A stretch of 64,000 nt of DNA, from the NCBI RefSeq assembly GCF_028993575.1, contig NZ_CP118615.1, positions 2,604,001-2,668,000 on the forward strand, written 5' to 3'. A program made the translations under genes and the position numbers. This stretch comes from Micromonospora cathayae (GTDB taxonomy: Bacteria; Actinomycetota; Actinomycetes; Mycobacteriales; Micromonosporaceae). The notes under the pieces were generated by a model. That model ran no database searches and was not told where the DNA came from. It worked only from the letters and a program-made list of their open reading frames with translations. Below are positions 17,801 through 25,935 of the stretch, piece by piece. How positions within the stretch are numbered: position 1 is the stretch's first letter; every line of letters begins with the position of its first letter.

Positions 17801-18164
17801 CACGTACGACCAGAGCAGCACGCTCACCAAGTTCGGGCAGCGCTGGTACAACCCCGTCCAGGGCCGGTTCACCCAGCAGGACAACCTGAGCTTCATCGGT
17901 AACCCGCAGAAGGGCAACCGCTACGCCTACGCCGCCTGCAACCCCGTCAACTACACGGACCCCACCGGCCTCGATACGGGGAACGAGTACGTCGACTCAT
18001 GTCTGACCAAGGGCTTTGGGGGAGCGGTCGCCGGGGTCACCGCAACCGGGCTGGGGGCGTTGTTCGGTCCGGTCGGGTGGGGCGTCGTGATCGCCTCCGC
18101 ACCGATCGGGATGATCACCGGCTGCCTCGGTGGTTTGACCGAGACCTACTTCGAGAACAACTAG
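14889..18164 (+). CDS. Secreted RHS/YD-repeat protein with short hydrophobic toxin-like tip
   Basis: A 1091-residue protein with a signal peptide (about 1-31) and a DUF6531-like N-terminal strand region (about 85-130). YD repeats run from about 190 to 960 (many G-x3-[YF]-x-YD-x-N-x-R units), followed by the RHS core end PVQGRFTQQDNLSFIGN...YAYAACNPVNYTDPTGLD. The core normally encapsulates a variable C-terminal toxin. Here only 62 residues follow DPTG, rich in Gly with GxxxG-like steps (GGAVAGVTATGLGALFGPVG) and two cysteines, resembling a membrane-inserting bacteriocin more than a nuclease. ATG 14889 is chosen for its AGGGAGAG ribosome site. A small membrane protein gene follows at 18199. 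Cell-envelope delivery and contact-dependent antagonism are inferred. Confidence 0.85.
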   Translation: MGQRSAVVGVAVAVAVASALVAPGGSRAEAAPGGNRAGAASTKPSPAVESEFSPRSGSKTWLFDSPKRAASPRVAGAAPSVPKGTGPVRNGTEISFSLTDRLETKVNVASGNLMLASTELTLPGVAQNLTIGASFNSLLLGSDLEVGAHGPGWRTRSGVDVKLYPADDGSVTYAAADGVVGKFTASGSGYTSPGEFKATLAHEGTGWKLTEHGDGRKLFFTSAGLLDKTEDRNGNVTDFAYSAGKMTTVTSDRGVTSARTATVSYTGDRLVSYRQSDGYGTLREVSYEYDSANRLAAIQSAASSRRVTFEYDTNGDLVKIWPKDDAYVTITYDGQHRVTSVKQVLNHVTGDGVTTRFAYPTASRTLVADARQDLSQPVSAVPHTVYDHNADKRVTDVTDPAGNSRSKQYTPYQDIKSSTSPEGAEITNTFGANAGESVTKSVSPTGASAEAAYANAATSTNPTANFQPSSSIDTQGKTSTYTYNGAGNRTATADALAAEAKVEYNSNGTVKNSTDPGNTGNPTTYTYDSNKQVTKVTPPTGNGLAEKTFTYDDLGRLKTVTDGCVTTYDYSKDDRIASISYSGCATTTPVTFSYGRAGNVISRTDATGTTTWVYDNLNRTRQRTDAGGTLDYRYDAVGNLTELTDGRGTTSYYYNTRNWLVRMDTAGGTRYNFSYDKDGNRENTWFATNDTNSAYALRVKTVYDRSDRPTRITATRNSASPATVFDVSYCHAKYVAGQGCSTEKTDDTGLRQWQKDETTGAVTQFSYDDGNRLTKATNHHGKTYEYGYDTNGNRTSVKVDGTTTQTLTFNTANQVTTTNNTYDGRGNQTKTSAPSIGTLSYNAAEQMTATSAGSGSTSYTYAGSDQVELTAAGTTTLRYGLEDQHGMPWLQSWNPNGTPVYAERDGLGTPLGLRIANTDHAYVLDGLGSVVAIVKADGTVSARYTYEPYGKLLTSDEYNLPHTNLIRYAGGTYDQSSTLTKFGQRWYNPVQGRFTQQDNLSFIGNPQKGNRYAYAACNPVNYTDPTGLDTGNEYVDSCLTKGFGGAVAGVTATGLGALFGPVGWGVVIASAPIGMITGCLGGLTETYFENN

Positions 18165-18198
18165 TTCCCTGGCTGCCACCTCCAGAAGGAGCGGACCC

Positions 18199-18381
18199 GT
18201 GAAACGATCACCTCTCGCCGTGATCCTGATCAGCCTGGGCGCCGTCGCCGGATTCGCGCTCGCCAGCACCGTGGGTGACCGAAACCCGGAAACCTTCGTG
18301 GTGGTATCAGCAGTGTTCATTGTCCTGGTGCTGGTCGTTGCGCTGATCCAGCTGATACGGCGAGGACCGGGCCGCCGCTGA
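18199..18381 (+). CDS. Small two-helix membrane protein, candidate immunity protein for the RHS tip
   Basis: A 60-residue protein made of two hydrophobic helices (about 5-24 and 33-54) with a short polar turn (TVGDRNPET) and a basic end (RRGPGRR). An excellent ribosome site (AGAAGGAG, 7-bp spacing) precedes the GTG start, 34 bp after the RHS stop. Position and topology match immunity proteins that protect against membrane-active toxins. No family name is known to me; the role is inferred from gene order. Confidence 0.65.
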   Translation: MKRSPLAVILISLGAVAGFALASTVGDRNPETFVVVSAVFIVLVLVVALIQLIRRGPGRR

Positions 18382-18397
18382 CGACGCCATGTGAACG

Positions 18398-18438
18398 CCG
18401 CCGGGCGAAGGACCGTTCCCTGGTCCTCCGCCCGGCGG
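18398..18438. terminator. Bidirectional terminator between the RHS operon and the helicase gene
   Basis: CCGCCGGGCG-A-AGGACC pairs with GGTCCT-C-CGCCCGGCGG around a 7-base loop (16 pairs, one mismatch). It sits between two convergent genes and can serve both. Confidence 0.75.
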
Positions 18439-18448
18439 TCGGGAACGC

Positions 18449-21400
18449 TCAGGCGGCGAGAGTCCGGGCGGCGGCGTACACGTCGGCGGGGAGCGGGTGG
18501 GCCAGCTCCCACAGGATCCGCATCGGCCGGTCCCCGTGGTGCTCCCGGTACGTCATCGGCCCCGCGTACAGATACGGCGGCGCGCCCAGGTCACCATCCG
18601 GCACCCGGCTCTGCCGCACGAACAGGTGCACCGTCGAGCCCTGCGCGGCATGGTGCACGTACCGCTGCCCGGTCGGCGAGTGGGTCGACGTGGTGCTCTG
18701 CGACTCCCACTGGAACAGGGTCTCGGTGACCGCCCGGTCGGCGTACATCGTGGTGGGGGAGTAGTGCCGCTCGGACTTCACCAGCGTCACGAAGAACAGG
18801 TCGGCCTGCTCGGCCGCCAGCCACTTCACCCCTTCCCGCAGCGACGTCGGGTTCGGCATACCGAACGCCGCGCACGCCTCGTTGCGGCTGTACCGGGCGT
18901 GCACCCGCAACGGCAGCCGGGGCGACGGTGCCGGCCGGGTGACCCGGCGGATCCGGTCCCGCAGCACCCCGGCCACCTCCCGCAACTCGGCGCGGCGTGC
19001 CGGTTCGGCCCGCAGCCGGGCCAGACCCTCGGCGGCCCGACCAGGCGGCAGCCGGTGCCACAGTGACACGTACAGCATGTCCCGCAGCCGCCCCGACCGT
19101 ACCGGTCCCGGTCCGTCGTCAGCCGGCCGGAGCGGGCCGTCCCCCTGGCCCGGGTCGTCGTCGGCCAGCTCCAGCAGCAGGTCCAGCCGGTCCGGGTCGT
19201 CCAGGTGCAGCATCCGGCCTATCGCCCGCCCCAGCTCCCGGTCGTCCGGGCCGGGAGTCGAGGCGTCCAGCCCGGCCAGCCGCCGCAGTCCCGCCCAGCC
19301 ACCCAGGCCCGCCGAGCGGTACAGGTCCTCGATCTCCAGGCCGGTGTCGCGGAGGAACTCCGCCAGCGGTACGTCCCCGAGCCGGCGCAGCTCCGCGACC
19401 AGGCCCTTCCGGGAGGTGGGCAACGCCCGTTCCAGGTTACGCAGCACCACCTCCTTCGCCACCCGGTCCAGCGCGATGTGGCAGCCGCTCGGCAACGACG
19501 GGAAGTCGTCCCGGACCGCCTCGGTGACGCCCCGCCGGCTCAACCCGGTCAACGCCCGCCAGCGCAGGTCGAACCGGAAGTCGGCGTGCTGCGCGCCGAT
19601 GAAGTCCAGCACGGTCAGGCACGCCTTGTCGTCGTCCAGCCGCAGGCCCCGGCCGAGCTGCTGGAGGAAGACCGTCGCGCTCTCGGTGGGCCGCAGCAGC
19701 AGGATGGTGTCCACCATCGGCAGGTCGACGCCCTCGTTGAACAGGTCGACCGTGAACAGCACCCGCAGCTTCCCGGCCCGGAAATCGCGCAGCAGCGCGT
19801 GCTGGGCGGGCCGGTCGACCGACGACGTCACCGCCGCCGACGGTACGCCGTGCCGGGAGAACCAGTCCGCCATGAACTCGGCGTGCCCGATGCTCACGCA
19901 GAAGCCGAGCGCCCGCATCCGCCCGACGTCGACCTTCTCCCGTACGGCGGCCAGAATGATCCGGGCCCGGGCGTGGTTGCCGGTGTAGACCCCGGCCAAC
20001 TCGTCACGGTCGTAGCCCTGTCCGCGCCGCCACCGCACCACCGACAGGTCGGTGTCGTCGTGCAGGCCGAAATACTGGAACGGGGCCAGCAACTGCCGCT
20101 CCAGCGCCTCCCACAGGTGCAGCTCCACCGCCGCCCGGCCGTCGAACCACCGCCGCACGTCGCCGCCGTCGGCCCGGTCCGGGGTCGCGGTCAGTCCCAG
20201 CAGTACGCGCGGCCGCAGCCGCTCCAGCAGCCGGGCGTACGTGGGCGCCTCGGCGTGGTGGAACTCGTCCACGATCACCATGTCGTACGCCCCGGGGTCG
20301 ATCTCCCGGCGGTGCAGCGACTGGACCGACGCGAACACGTGCCGCCACCGCCCCGGCGCTTCGCCGCCGACCAGCAGCTCACCGAAGCTGCCGTCGCCCA
20401 GCACCTGCCGGAACGTCGAGCGGCTCTGGGTGAGGATGCGCTCCTGGTGCGCGACGAACAGCAGCGAGTCGACCCGACCGGCACGGGCCAGCCGGCGGTA
20501 GTCCAGCGCGGCCACCACCGTCTTGCCGGTGCCGGTCGCCATCACCACCAGGTTCCGCCAGCGCCCGTGCACCAGCCGCTCGGCGTCCAGGTCGGCCAGG
20601 ATCTCCGCCTGGTACGGGTACGGCCGCACGTCCACGCCGCTGATCTCGGTGCCGGGGCCGGCGGGCCGTTCCCCGCGCAGCGCCAGCCGCAGCCGCTCGG
20701 CGTCCCGCCCCGGGTGGTACGCCTCGAACGCCACGTCGTTCCAGTAGCCCTCGAAGGTCGCGGTGAACGTGTCGAGCACGTGCGGCTGCTCCGCTTCGGC
20801 GACCCGGACGTTCCACTCGACCCCGTCCACCAGCGCCGACTTCGACAGGTTCGACGAGCCGACGTACGCGCTGCTCAGGCCGTTGCCCCGGCGGAACAGC
20901 CAGGCCTTGGCGTGCAGCCGGGTGGTCCGGGTGTCGTACGAGACCCGCACCTCGGCCCCGAGTTCGACCAGCCGGTCCAGGGCCCGCTGGTCGGTCGCCC
21001 CCAGATACGTCGTGGTGATCACCCGAAGCTTCCCGCCCCGGTCGATCAGCTCCCGGATCGCCGGCTCCACGATCCGCAGTCCGTACCACTTCACGAACGC
21101 GCAGAGCAGATCGACCTGCTCGGCCGACGCCATTTCCCGGACCACCTCGGACCCGATCCGGGGCTGGTGCCGTCCGTTCACCAGCAACGCGCCGGTGGAC
21201 AGCGGGGCGGTGGGGCGTACCGGAAAACTCGGTGCGGCGGGCGGAGCCGGCGGGGCCGCGATGGCGTGCAGCAGGTTCCGGGCGTCGAGAATCTGGTCCT
21301 CGACGCCGGTCGCGGCCGGCGCGAGCGCGGCGATGCCGGCGGCGATGGCGTTGGCGACCTCGACCTGCCGAACGAGCTGGTCCGGACCACCCGGTACGGC

Positions 21401-21568
21401 GCGCAACGCCCGCCGGGCCAGCGTGGCGAGGTGCCGGGCCAGCACGTCCGGCGCGTCGGCCGGCTCCAGCTCATCGTGCCGGACCAGAGCCGGGTCGACC
21501 TGTCGCAGCCGCTCGGCCAGCTCACGCGTGATCAGATGCTCGTAGATGCCCCGGCCCGGTACGGTCAC
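18449..21568 (-). CDS. PLD nuclease / SF2 helicase / DUF3427 fusion protein
   Basis: A 1039-residue protein. Residues about 125-290 form a phospholipase-D-like nuclease domain (HAK at 219-221, GSSN at 237-240). Residues about 315-690 form an SF2 helicase with Walker A ATGTGKT (344-350), DEFH (434-437), TATPDRADGG and QQLGRGLRLDDD. The last ~200 residues match DUF3427 (SRNEACAAFGMPNPTSLREGVKWL, HYSPTTMYADRAVTETLFQWESQS). This architecture occurs widely, often in defence islands, and resembles a self-contained restriction-like nuclease-translocase. It starts at GTG 21568 and is convergent with the RHS operon. Target and trigger are unknown. Confidence 0.88.
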   Translation of the reverse strand: MTVPGRGIYEHLITRELAERLRQVDPALVRHDELEPADAPDVLARHLATLARRALRAVPGGPDQLVRQVEVANAIAAGIAALAPAATGVEDQILDARNLLHAIAAPPAPPAAPSFPVRPTAPLSTGALLVNGRHQPRIGSEVVREMASAEQVDLLCAFVKWYGLRIVEPAIRELIDRGGKLRVITTTYLGATDQRALDRLVELGAEVRVSYDTRTTRLHAKAWLFRRGNGLSSAYVGSSNLSKSALVDGVEWNVRVAEAEQPHVLDTFTATFEGYWNDVAFEAYHPGRDAERLRLALRGERPAGPGTEISGVDVRPYPYQAEILADLDAERLVHGRWRNLVVMATGTGKTVVAALDYRRLARAGRVDSLLFVAHQERILTQSRSTFRQVLGDGSFGELLVGGEAPGRWRHVFASVQSLHRREIDPGAYDMVIVDEFHHAEAPTYARLLERLRPRVLLGLTATPDRADGGDVRRWFDGRAAVELHLWEALERQLLAPFQYFGLHDDTDLSVVRWRRGQGYDRDELAGVYTGNHARARIILAAVREKVDVGRMRALGFCVSIGHAEFMADWFSRHGVPSAAVTSSVDRPAQHALLRDFRAGKLRVLFTVDLFNEGVDLPMVDTILLLRPTESATVFLQQLGRGLRLDDDKACLTVLDFIGAQHADFRFDLRWRALTGLSRRGVTEAVRDDFPSLPSGCHIALDRVAKEVVLRNLERALPTSRKGLVAELRRLGDVPLAEFLRDTGLEIEDLYRSAGLGGWAGLRRLAGLDASTPGPDDRELGRAIGRMLHLDDPDRLDLLLELADDDPGQGDGPLRPADDGPGPVRSGRLRDMLYVSLWHRLPPGRAAEGLARLRAEPARRAELREVAGVLRDRIRRVTRPAPSPRLPLRVHARYSRNEACAAFGMPNPTSLREGVKWLAAEQADLFFVTLVKSERHYSPTTMYADRAVTETLFQWESQSTTSTHSPTGQRYVHHAAQGSTVHLFVRQSRVPDGDLGAPPYLYAGPMTYREHHGDRPMRILWELAHPLPADVYAAARTLAA

Positions 21569-21622
21569 CGCCGCACGCTATCGACTGTGGACGGCACGCG
21601 GCGTCCCGGGTCGGTCTCGCTC

Positions 21623-22057
21623 TCAGCGCGGCCCGAAGTCGGGGACGGTGAGCGTGCCGTCCGGGGCAAGGGTGAACCCCGGGTTGTGCGCGATCTCCCA
21701 GACGTGCCCGTCCGGATCGGCGAAGCAGCCGGCGTACCCACCGTAGAAGGTCTCCCGGGCCGGCCGGGTGATCGTCGCCCCGGCGGTCTCCGCCACGGTC
21801 AGCACCGCATCCACCTCATCCCGGATACGCACGTTGTGCGCCAGGGTGATGCCGCCGAACCCGTCACCGGTCGGGTTGCTGAGGCCGGCGTCCTCGGCGA
21901 GCTGGTCGCGGCCCCAGAGCACGACAACCAGACCGCCGGCCTGGAAGAAGACCGTCCGCTCGACCTCCTGGCCCTGCCAGCCGAGCCGCTCGTAGAACGT
22001 CCGGGCCCGGTCCAGGTCGGCCACGCCGAGCGTGACCAGGCTGATCCGCTGTTCCAT
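21623..22057 (-). CDS. VOC-family (glyoxalase/dioxygenase superfamily) protein
   Basis: A 144-residue protein with the paired beta-alpha-beta-beta-beta layout of vicinal-oxygen-chelate proteins: ISLVTLGVADLDRARTFYERLGW at the start and ETFYGGYAGCFADPDGHVWEIAHNPGF near the end, which contains the usual metal-site glutamate. Members include glyoxalase I, dioxygenases and antibiotic-binding proteins. Substrate cannot be predicted. It lies upstream of and in the same direction as the helicase gene, with a 54-bp gap. Confidence 0.85.
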   Translation of the reverse strand: MEQRISLVTLGVADLDRARTFYERLGWQGQEVERTVFFQAGGLVVVLWGRDQLAEDAGLSNPTGDGFGGITLAHNVRIRDEVDAVLTVAETAGATITRPARETFYGGYAGCFADPDGHVWEIAHNPGFTLAPDGTLTVPDFGPR

Positions 22058-22130
22058 CCCCGCACCGTACCGCCGCCGTGTCGCGTGCTTCGGGCTATCG
22101 CCAAAAGATGAACGTTGATTCGACGCGTAG

Positions 22131-22193
22131 TACGTGCTCTTGGTGACGTACTACGTGCTCTTCAGGACGTCCTACGTGATGTGCTAACGTCGG
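22131..22193 (+). repeat. Three 21-bp direct repeats upstream of the DndB-like gene
   Basis: TACGTG recurs at 22131, 22152 and 22173, exactly 21 bp apart (two helical turns). The first two units share TACGTGCTCTT and GACGT; the third is more diverged. Each unit also carries inverted ACGT half-sites (TACGTG...GACGTA in unit 1). A possible -10 (TAACGT, 22185-22190) lies in the third unit. This looks like a cooperative operator. The open frame running through it is not considered coding. Confidence 0.72.
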
Positions 22194-22228
22194 CGGCTCG
22201 ATTCCACAATGGACGGAGCTTGTCACAG

Positions 22229-23485
22229 ATGCTGACCGCCGAGCTGGGTCTCACCCAGCATGATTCCCTGACTGCCGCCCAGCAGGCCGCAAGTGAAGCG
22301 GCGTCTGCCTGTGGCGGCCGTTCCTTCACCTGTGTGGTTTTCCAGCAAGGTGGACGGCTCATGCTCACTACCGCGTTCTCGAACGCGTTCCTCGTGAAGC
22401 ATGTCGTGGCCGAGCCTGCTGCCAAGGGTGGCAACCCCCGAATGGCGACGAACCGCCCGATGGACTCGACGCATGTGCGTGCGATCAGCAAGTACCTGGT
22501 GGAGAACGAGCGAAACTACATCCTGCCGCCATTGACGCTGAATGTCCGTTCTGTCCCGGCTATTCACGTTCCACGTGGCAACTTCGCCACAACGGTCGGG
22601 TTCGTTGTCATCGGTGACGAGACCAGGTTCTCCGTGACCGATGGACAGCATCGGCTCGCCGCGATTTCGAAGGCGAGTGAGTCGCTGAACGGCCCTGACT
22701 CTATGTTCATGAGTGAAAGCGTGTCCGTGGTCATCGTTGTCGAGCCCGACCTTGCTCGAATCCATCAAGACTTTGCTGACGCGGCTCAGACGAAGCAGAT
22801 CCCGGCAAGCCTTCTGGCGGCCTTCAACACCCGAGAGCCGCTGAACCGAGTGTTGACCAAGATCGTGGACGGCTCGAGGCTGTTCCATGGACGAATCGAC
22901 GAGACTTCGAAGAGTCTGTCCAAGAACTCCCCTGCGATCTTCCTGCTCAACCAGGTTCGGGGGATGGTGAAGGAGCTGCTTTTCCGCGACTACGCCCTGA
23001 GCGAGTCGAGCATTCCTGCCAGGAGCAATCAGGTGATAGGCTCGACCTACAAGCAGGACGCTTTCGTTGAGCGGACCCTCTCGATGATGGACATCCTGAC
23101 CAAACACATGGCGCCGTGGTCGGTTATTTCGGAGCTACCTACCTCGGGTGGCCCGGCCAATCAGGTGGTAGATTTCCGAAGGCATTACATCAACATGACT
23201 GCCACTGGGTTGGTGATCATTGGTCACGTCGCCTATGAAATCGAGAAGAACCAAGATCCGGAATGGCGCATCGATCGCTACGTAGACCTTGCTACCAAGG
23301 TCGACTGGCGGCGGGAGGCCGAGATCTGGCGAGGCAACATCATCTCGGGCGACAAAATCAGTACGACTCGCTCGCCAGGGCGGCTCGCTGCCAAGAGGGT
23401 GATGTCCGCGATCGGGTTGCCTTCTGTCGATGTGGCCGACGGCGCGATACCTGGCATCGACCCTCTGGTTGGCGCCGGAATCTAG
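22229..23485 (+). CDS. DGQHR-domain protein (DndB-like)
   Basis: A 418-residue protein with the diagnostic TDGQHRLAAI motif (DGQHR at 138-142) plus ATNRPMDSTHVRAISKYL upstream, typical of the DndB/DGQHR family. DndB represses the phosphorothioate DNA-modification (dnd) operon, and relatives accompany other DNA-modification systems. No dndA/C/D/E or other modification genes are visible, so it is an orphan. The ATG at 22229 has GGACGGAG 10 bp upstream; the longer open frame is rejected because it translates the operator repeats. Base composition is clearly less GC-rich than neighbours, with more A/T-ending codons, indicating recent transfer. Confidence 0.83.
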   Translation: MLTAELGLTQHDSLTAAQQAASEAASACGGRSFTCVVFQQGGRLMLTTAFSNAFLVKHVVAEPAAKGGNPRMATNRPMDSTHVRAISKYLVENERNYILPPLTLNVRSVPAIHVPRGNFATTVGFVVIGDETRFSVTDGQHRLAAISKASESLNGPDSMFMSESVSVVIVVEPDLARIHQDFADAAQTKQIPASLLAAFNTREPLNRVLTKIVDGSRLFHGRIDETSKSLSKNSPAIFLLNQVRGMVKELLFRDYALSESSIPARSNQVIGSTYKQDAFVERTLSMMDILTKHMAPWSVISELPTSGGPANQVVDFRRHYINMTATGLVIIGHVAYEIEKNQDPEWRIDRYVDLATKVDWRREAEIWRGNIISGDKISTTRSPGRLAAKRVMSAIGLPSVDVADGAIPGIDPLVGAGI

Positions 23486-23662
23486 TGGCCGAAATTGCAC
23501 TTGCTCCGTGTGTCTGGGCCGCATCGGATGCGCGGAGCAAGGCTCTTCGGGGTTGTCGGGCCGACACCAGAGGCCCGTTCTCTCGCTAATGAGAACCCCT
23601 TCGAAGGCTGTCGGAATCGGCGGGTAGTGTCCGTACGGTCGGCATGCAAGGAGGTGGAGTCG

Positions 23663-24982
23663 ATGCGGGCTGCCCTGGAACTGCCGCCGGCAGTGGAGGC
23701 GGAGCGGGTTATCACGGCCGTCCTGGCCGACCTGCGCTCCGGCGACCACCGGGGCGTGGTGGTCGACTCGCCGCCCGGGGCCGGCAAGTCCACCCTCGTG
23801 GTCCGGGCCGCCGCCGAGCTGGCCGGGGCCGGCGAGCCGCTGATCATCATCGCGCAGACCAACGAGCAGGTGGACGACCTGATCGACCGGCTCGCCCGCA
23901 AGGCCCCCGGGCTGCGGATCGGCCGGCTGTCGGCCGGCGACTACCGGCCGTCCGAGCGGATCACCGCGCACGAGACGGTCCGGGTCGCCGCGAAGGTCGC
24001 CGACCTGGGCGGTCCGGCCGTCATCATCGGGACGGCCGCCAAGTGGGCCACCGTCACCGAGGGCTCCTGGCCGTGGGCGATCGTGGACGAGGCGTACCAG
24101 ATGCGGTCCGACGCTCTGCTGCGCGTGGCCGGCAGGTTCGAGCGGGCCCTGTTCGTAGGGGATCCCGGGCAGCTCGACCCGTTCTCCACCGTCGACGTGG
24201 CGCGCTGGACCGGCCTGACCTGGGATCCGATGCAGTCGGCGGTGGCGGTGCTGTTACGCCACAACCCGGACCTGCCGGTGCACCGGCTGCCGGTGTCCTG
24301 GCGGCTGCCCGCCTCGGCGGCCCCGGTGGTGGCGCGGGCGTTCTACCCGTTCACCGGGTTCCGGGCCGGGACCGGGCCGGACGACCGGGTGCTGACGTTC
24401 ACCGAGGCCGGGCCGGGCGACACCGTCGACGCGGCGGTGGAGCTGGCCGCCACCTCCGGTTGGGCGCTGTACGAGCTGCCCGCCCGGCACACCCTGCGTA
24501 CCGATTCCGAGGCGGCAGCCGCCTGTGCTGCCCTCGCGCTGCGGGTGTTGCAGCGCGGCGCGGTGGCATACTCGTCCGGCGAGTCCTCCCCGGTCGACGC
24601 GTCCCGGATCGCCGTCGGGGCCGCGCACCGCGACCAGGTCGCGGCCATCCGCGCCCGGCTGGGCGAGGCGGGTGCGGGCGTCACCGTCGACACCGCCAAC
24701 CGGCTCCAGGGCCGCGAGTACGACGTGACGATCGTCCTGCACCCGCTCTCCGGCCGGCGGGACGCCACCGGGTTCCACCTGGAGTCGGGGCGGTTGTGCG
24801 TGCTGACGTCCCGGCACCGGCACGCCTGCATCGTGGTGGCGCGGGCCGGGATCGCGGAACTGCTGGACGCCCACCCGTCGACCGAGGTGGTGCACCTCAA
24901 CGTCCCGGTCAAGTTCCCCGACGGCTGGGAAGCGAACCAGTCGATGCAGTCGCACTTTCTGGGCACTCGAGTATCCGTCTGA
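23663..24982 (+). CDS. SF1 superfamily helicase (AAA_11/AAA_12, UPF1-like)
   Basis: A 439-residue compact SF1 ATPase with Walker A SPPGAGKST (36-44), Walker B VDEAYQM (141-147), motif III GDPGQLDP (167-174), motif V VDTANRLQGREYD and motif VI LTSRHRHACIVVAR. It lacks accessory domains, so it is near the minimal helicase size. A strong AAGGAGG ribosome site 8 bp before the ATG at 23663 fixes the start. GC content returns to the local norm, unlike the preceding gene. Compact SF1 helicases of this kind are often partners of PD-(D/E)XK nucleases; the Cas4-like gene at 5.6 kb is one candidate, as an inference. Confidence 0.83.
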   Translation: MRAALELPPAVEAERVITAVLADLRSGDHRGVVVDSPPGAGKSTLVVRAAAELAGAGEPLIIIAQTNEQVDDLIDRLARKAPGLRIGRLSAGDYRPSERITAHETVRVAAKVADLGGPAVIIGTAAKWATVTEGSWPWAIVDEAYQMRSDALLRVAGRFERALFVGDPGQLDPFSTVDVARWTGLTWDPMQSAVAVLLRHNPDLPVHRLPVSWRLPASAAPVVARAFYPFTGFRAGTGPDDRVLTFTEAGPGDTVDAAVELAATSGWALYELPARHTLRTDSEAAAACAALALRVLQRGAVAYSSGESSPVDASRIAVGAAHRDQVAAIRARLGEAGAGVTVDTANRLQGREYDVTIVLHPLSGRRDATGFHLESGRLCVLTSRHRHACIVVARAGIAELLDAHPSTEVVHLNVPVKFPDGWEANQSMQSHFLGTRVSV

Positions 24983-25194
24983 CGTGTGCGCTGTCGTGCC
25001 GGTAGCCGGTCGTGGTGCGACCGGTGCGGTGTGGACGGCAGCGACGGCGCGATGCCTCTCCCGGATCTTCGGTAGTTCCCATCAGGGGCTGGACTGATCG
25101 AGGACAGCGGACTTTGTGGGGCATCAACAGTCGGTACCGGCCACGTACCATGGGTGACTGTTCCACAGCGGTGGGTCCAGGGCGGAGAGTCGGG

Positions 25195-25935
25195 ATGGCG
25201 GTCAGGAAGCTGATCAGACGTATCGGCTGGCTGACCATGGTGACGATCTGCGTGTTCTCCCTCGCCGCTGTGGTGCTGATCGTCGGTGTGACACTGCAAC
25301 TGCGGGGCCTGCAGGACGCGGCCAACGTCGCCCAGTTGGTTTCGGTGGTGCTGGCGGTTCCGCCCCTGGTGGTTCCGCTTGTCGTCTGGCTGCGTACGTC
25401 GAGAAGCGAGCAGCGGAACTTGCGGGGCAGCGGGCCGGAAGCGCCGGCCACCGACGAGACCAGTCCGCTCCGCGTGGCCGCCGAGGTGAAGGACGTGGAG
25501 GAACTCGCCCGGCGGGACGACGGTCGTCTCCTGCCGATCAGCGGTCACAGCCTGCGAATTATCGTCGAGTCCACGGACGGCACCGTCGTGCTGAAGGGGC
25601 TACGCCCGGTCGTGGTCTCCCGTGATCGGGTTGACGCCACGCGGATACCCAAGCCCACGTTGGGCATCGTCGAGCCACGTCGGTTCACGATGCACCTGGA
25701 CGCGGATCCGCCGAGGGTTCACCCGCAGCGGGCCGGGGTCGACTTCCCGTTCTCGGTTTCGCCGTCCGACCCCGAGGTCATCGACGTGACGGTGGAGCTG
25801 CGCCGTGACCAGGTCAGCTGGTATCTGCTGCTCGACTGGACACGGCACGGCCGGAGCGGAACGTACCGGATCATGGCGGCTGGTCAGCCCTTCCGCACCA
25901 TCGGACGGAACGGACTCAGGGAGGTCATCAGGTGA
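25195..25935 (+). CDS. Membrane-anchored protein of unknown function
   Basis: A 246-residue protein with two N-terminal membrane helices (about 10-32 and 43-66) and a basic stretch, followed by a soluble domain (about 75-246) rich in beta-strand pattern and ending LLLDWTRHGRSGTYRIMAAGQPFRTIG. No known family is recognised. The ATG at 25195 follows GGAGAG by 5 bp; an in-frame ATG at 25150 is an alternative. It overlaps the next gene by 4 bp, so the two are coupled. Confidence 0.65.
   Translation: MAVRKLIRRIGWLTMVTICVFSLAAVVLIVGVTLQLRGLQDAANVAQLVSVVLAVPPLVVPLVVWLRTSRSEQRNLRGSGPEAPATDETSPLRVAAEVKDVEELARRDDGRLLPISGHSLRIIVESTDGTVVLKGLRPVVVSRDRVDATRIPKPTLGIVEPRRFTMHLDADPPRVHPQRAGVDFPFSVSPSDPEVIDVTVELRRDQVSWYLLLDWTRHGRSGTYRIMAAGQPFRTIGRNGLREVIR

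Noticed and set aside
14889..18164. RHS protein as a type VI secretion effector
   Set aside because: There is no VgrG, PAAR or other secretion gene nearby, and the protein has its own signal peptide.
22115..22228. Longer start of the DndB-like gene at 22115
   Set aside because: The extension only translates the 21-bp repeats and lacks a ribosome site; ATG 22229 has GGACGGAG at a good distance.
18449..24982. Complete phosphorothioation (Dnd/Ssp) or 7-deazaguanine (Dpd) gene set around the DndB-like gene
   Set aside because: No cysteine desulfurase, DndC/D/E or queuosine-type genes are present, so only an orphan DGQHR protein is supported.
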